Positions 62,924-64,000 of a DNA stretch of 64,000 bases are shown here, piece by piece. The stretch lies in NCBI RefSeq assembly GCF_900105245.1, contig NZ_FNSZ01000001.1, forward strand, positions 5,578,001 to 5,642,000, written 5' to 3'. Within the stretch, counting starts at the first letter, position 1. Each line of letters begins with the position of its first letter. The notes under the pieces are model-generated. The model was not told the origin of the DNA. It searched no databases and saw only the letters and a list, made by a program, of their open reading frames with translations. The DNA is from Streptomyces sp. 1222.5 (GTDB lineage: Bacteria > Actinomycetota > Actinomycetes > Streptomycetales > Streptomycetaceae). A program made the translations under genes and the position numbers.

Positions 62924-63118
62924 GTGGCCATTTCACTGTCCGTGGTGCTGCTGTTGGCGATCATCCTGGTGGTGCTGATCCGAGGGGGGAACATCAAGGC
63001 CGGCCCCGCGATCGTCGCGATCCTCTTCGGCTTCTTCCTCGCGTCGACCGGCATGGCGCCGTCCATCAGCCGGTTCCTGAATTCGATAGCGGACTCCATC
63101 AACTTGATCAAGTTCTGA
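62924..63118 (+). CDS. Small membrane protein of unknown function upstream of tRNA/tig
   Basis: A 64-residue protein with two hydrophobic helices (SLSVVLLLAIILVVLIRG; GPAIVAILFGFFLASTGMAP) and an amphipathic tail (SRFLNSIADSINLIKF). GTG 62924 follows GAGGG by ten bases; GTG 62915 would add three residues. I recall similar small proteins in streptomycetes near this locus and near plasmid-transfer genes. Function is unknown. Confidence 0.75.
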   Translation: MAISLSVVLLLAIILVVLIRGGNIKAGPAIVAILFGFFLASTGMAPSISRFLNSIADSINLIKF

Positions 63119-63272
63119 GTCGGCCCGGGGTGCCCGCGGGAGCGCGGGGCGCGGGGCCGGGCGCTCAGGGCGGCGAGGGGGCGCGGGCGTCGACCCGTCG
63201 CGCCCCGGGGCGGCCGCGTTCCCGGCCCGGGGCGGGTGCGCACGGAGCGTGACCGCACGGGTACGGAAAACA

Positions 63273-63314
63273 CTCAGGGCCGGGCCGAGGAGAAATCCTC
63301 GGCCCGGCCCTGAG
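63273..63314. terminator. Strong bidirectional terminator with GAAA tetraloop
   Basis: A perfect 19-bp stem (left arm 63273-63291, right arm 63296-63314) capped by the stable GNRA tetraloop GAAA. It lies between the small membrane gene and tRNA-Gly, which point at each other. Confidence 0.92.
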
Positions 63315-63322
63315 TCGTACAG

Positions 63323-63393
63323 AGCGGGCGACGGGAATCGAACCCGCGTAGCTAGTTTGGAAGACTAGGGCTCTACCATTGAGCTACGCCCGC
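63323..63393 (-). tRNA. tRNA-Gly (anticodon UCC)
   Basis: A 71-nt cloverleaf on the reverse strand. The acceptor stem GCGGGCG pairs with CGCCCGC, the D arm starts TAGCTCAATGGTAGAGC, the anticodon stem CTAGT/ACTAG encloses CTTCCAA (anticodon UCC, reading GGA) and the T arm has GGTTCGATTCC. CCA is not encoded. Confidence 0.95.
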
Positions 63394-63554
63394 AGGAGCG
63401 CGCCGCAGGTCCGTGACCGCGGCACTGCAGGCATCGTAGCGGGTCGTCCGGCGTCGAGGCCAACGAGTAGCGACACGCGGATCCCGCGCGCGCCGCCTGG
63501 AAGAATGCGGCGGCCCCGGCGGGCCCGGGCATGTACCCTACGTCTCGCACCAGA

Positions 63555-63631
63555 CGGGGTGTGGCGCAGCTTGGTAGCGCGTCCGCTTTGGGAGCGGAAG
63601 GCCGTGGGTTCAAATCCCGCCACCCCGACCA
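63555..63631 (+). tRNA. tRNA-Pro (anticodon UGG)
   Basis: A 77-nt tRNA including an encoded CCA. The acceptor stem CGGGGTG pairs with CACCCCG, the D arm has GCGCAGCTTGGTAGCGC, the anticodon stem TCCGC/GCGGA encloses TTTGGGA (anticodon UGG) and the T loop is TTCAAAT. Confidence 0.95.
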
Positions 63632-63811
63632 TTGCCTCGCGTACGTCGCGAAGATCGCCTTTTGGGGTGCTGACCGGCTGCGGTTACTATGCAAGCTGCG
63701 CGCCCGTGTGTCCCGGCCCACTCGGCCTACGAACTCCTCCGGGCGGCGAAATCCGCCGGACCAGTCTGGCTCCGGCAGAAACCAAGAAGTCAGCCACAAG
63801 GAGACCGAACC

Positions 63812-64000
63812 GTGAAGAGCGCCGTGGAGACCCTGAACCCGACCCGGGTTCGGCTCACTGTCGAGGTGCCCTTCGAGGAGCTCAAGGACAGCCTCGACGC
63901 GGCGTACAAGAAGATCAACCAGCAGGTCACGGTGAAGGGCTTCCGCAAGGGCAAGATCCCGGCCCGCGTCATCGACCAGCGGTTCGGCCGCGGTGCGGTC
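63812..64000 (+). CDS. tig: Trigger factor, N-terminal part (runs off the window)
   Basis: The first 63 residues of trigger factor, a ribosome-bound chaperone and peptidyl-prolyl isomerase. The start KSAVETLNPTRVRLTVEVPF and the ribosome-binding signature GFRKGKIPARVIDQRFG are clear. The GTG at 63812 follows AAGGAG. In S. coelicolor clpP genes follow downstream, which is consistent with this locus. Confidence 0.93.
   Translation, partial: MKSAVETLNPTRVRLTVEVPFEELKDSLDAAYKKINQQVTVKGFRKGKIPARVIDQRFGRGAV

Overview
The window is chromosomal DNA of a Streptomyces or very close relative. GC content is very high, third codon positions are almost all G/C, GTG and TTG starts are common, and genes carry AGGAGG-like ribosome sites. 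Recalled gene order matches the Streptomyces coelicolor chromosome from about SCO2663 down to SCO2620 (csnK to tig). That match is from memory, not from a search. I see no insertion sequence, prophage, integrase or CRISPR array.

Region by region. (1) 1-7.4 kb: the N-terminus of a membrane protein, then the csnR-E-F-G-H-K operon for uptake and breakdown of chitosan oligosaccharides, with a perfect CsnR palindrome upstream of csnR. (2) 7.5-15 kb: a secreted protein of unknown function, an MscS channel, an HNH endonuclease, then a tightly overlapping ECF sigma factor / zinc-finger anti-sigma / ABC transporter operon. (3) 15-25 kb: a small repeat-containing peptide gene abutting malQ, a small membrane protein, a TetR / FAD-monooxygenase pair with three operator-like repeats, an EamA exporter with a LysR regulator, and aminopeptidase pepN. 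(4) 25-44 kb: asd, a second sigma/partner pair, a 1,100-residue subtilase, CGNR regulator, VOC, PPOX-like and Nudix proteins, a Tat-exported phosphoesterase, a serine hydrolase, a GT4 glycosyltransferase, a DinB protein, an AbiEi/DUF559-like protein, a second aminopeptidase N, a DsbA-fold oxidoreductase behind a SigR-type promoter, and remains of a histidine phosphatase gene. (5) 44-57 kb: sodF with a Nur box, an amino-acid permease, a sulfonate uptake and desulfonation operon, a ROK regulator, bioY, a 211-bp tandem repeat, and a second amino-acid permease. (6) 57-64 kb: rpiB, an Fpg/Nei glycosylase, an Eis-type acetyltransferase, a SpoIIE-type phosphatase, an HD protein, an acyltransferase, a small membrane protein, tRNA-Gly, tRNA-Pro and the start of tig.

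How the genes work together. The csn genes form an import, phosphorylation and hydrolysis route under CsnR. The sulfonate block (ssuA, ssuC, ssuB, LLM monooxygenase, TauD-type dioxygenase) would import organosulfonates and release sulfite. Its mRNA appears to begin with a tiny Cys-ending leader peptide. The ROK gene just upstream has its own leader of the SRRxVDL type found on actinobacterial sulfur genes. Together these suggest a cysteine-sensing two-leader circuit controlling both the operon and its candidate regulator, and I regard this as the most interesting system here. Other notable signals are the PLTSE-repeat peptide before malQ, the 211-bp repeat array, the SigR and Nur sites, and the decayed phosphatase gene.
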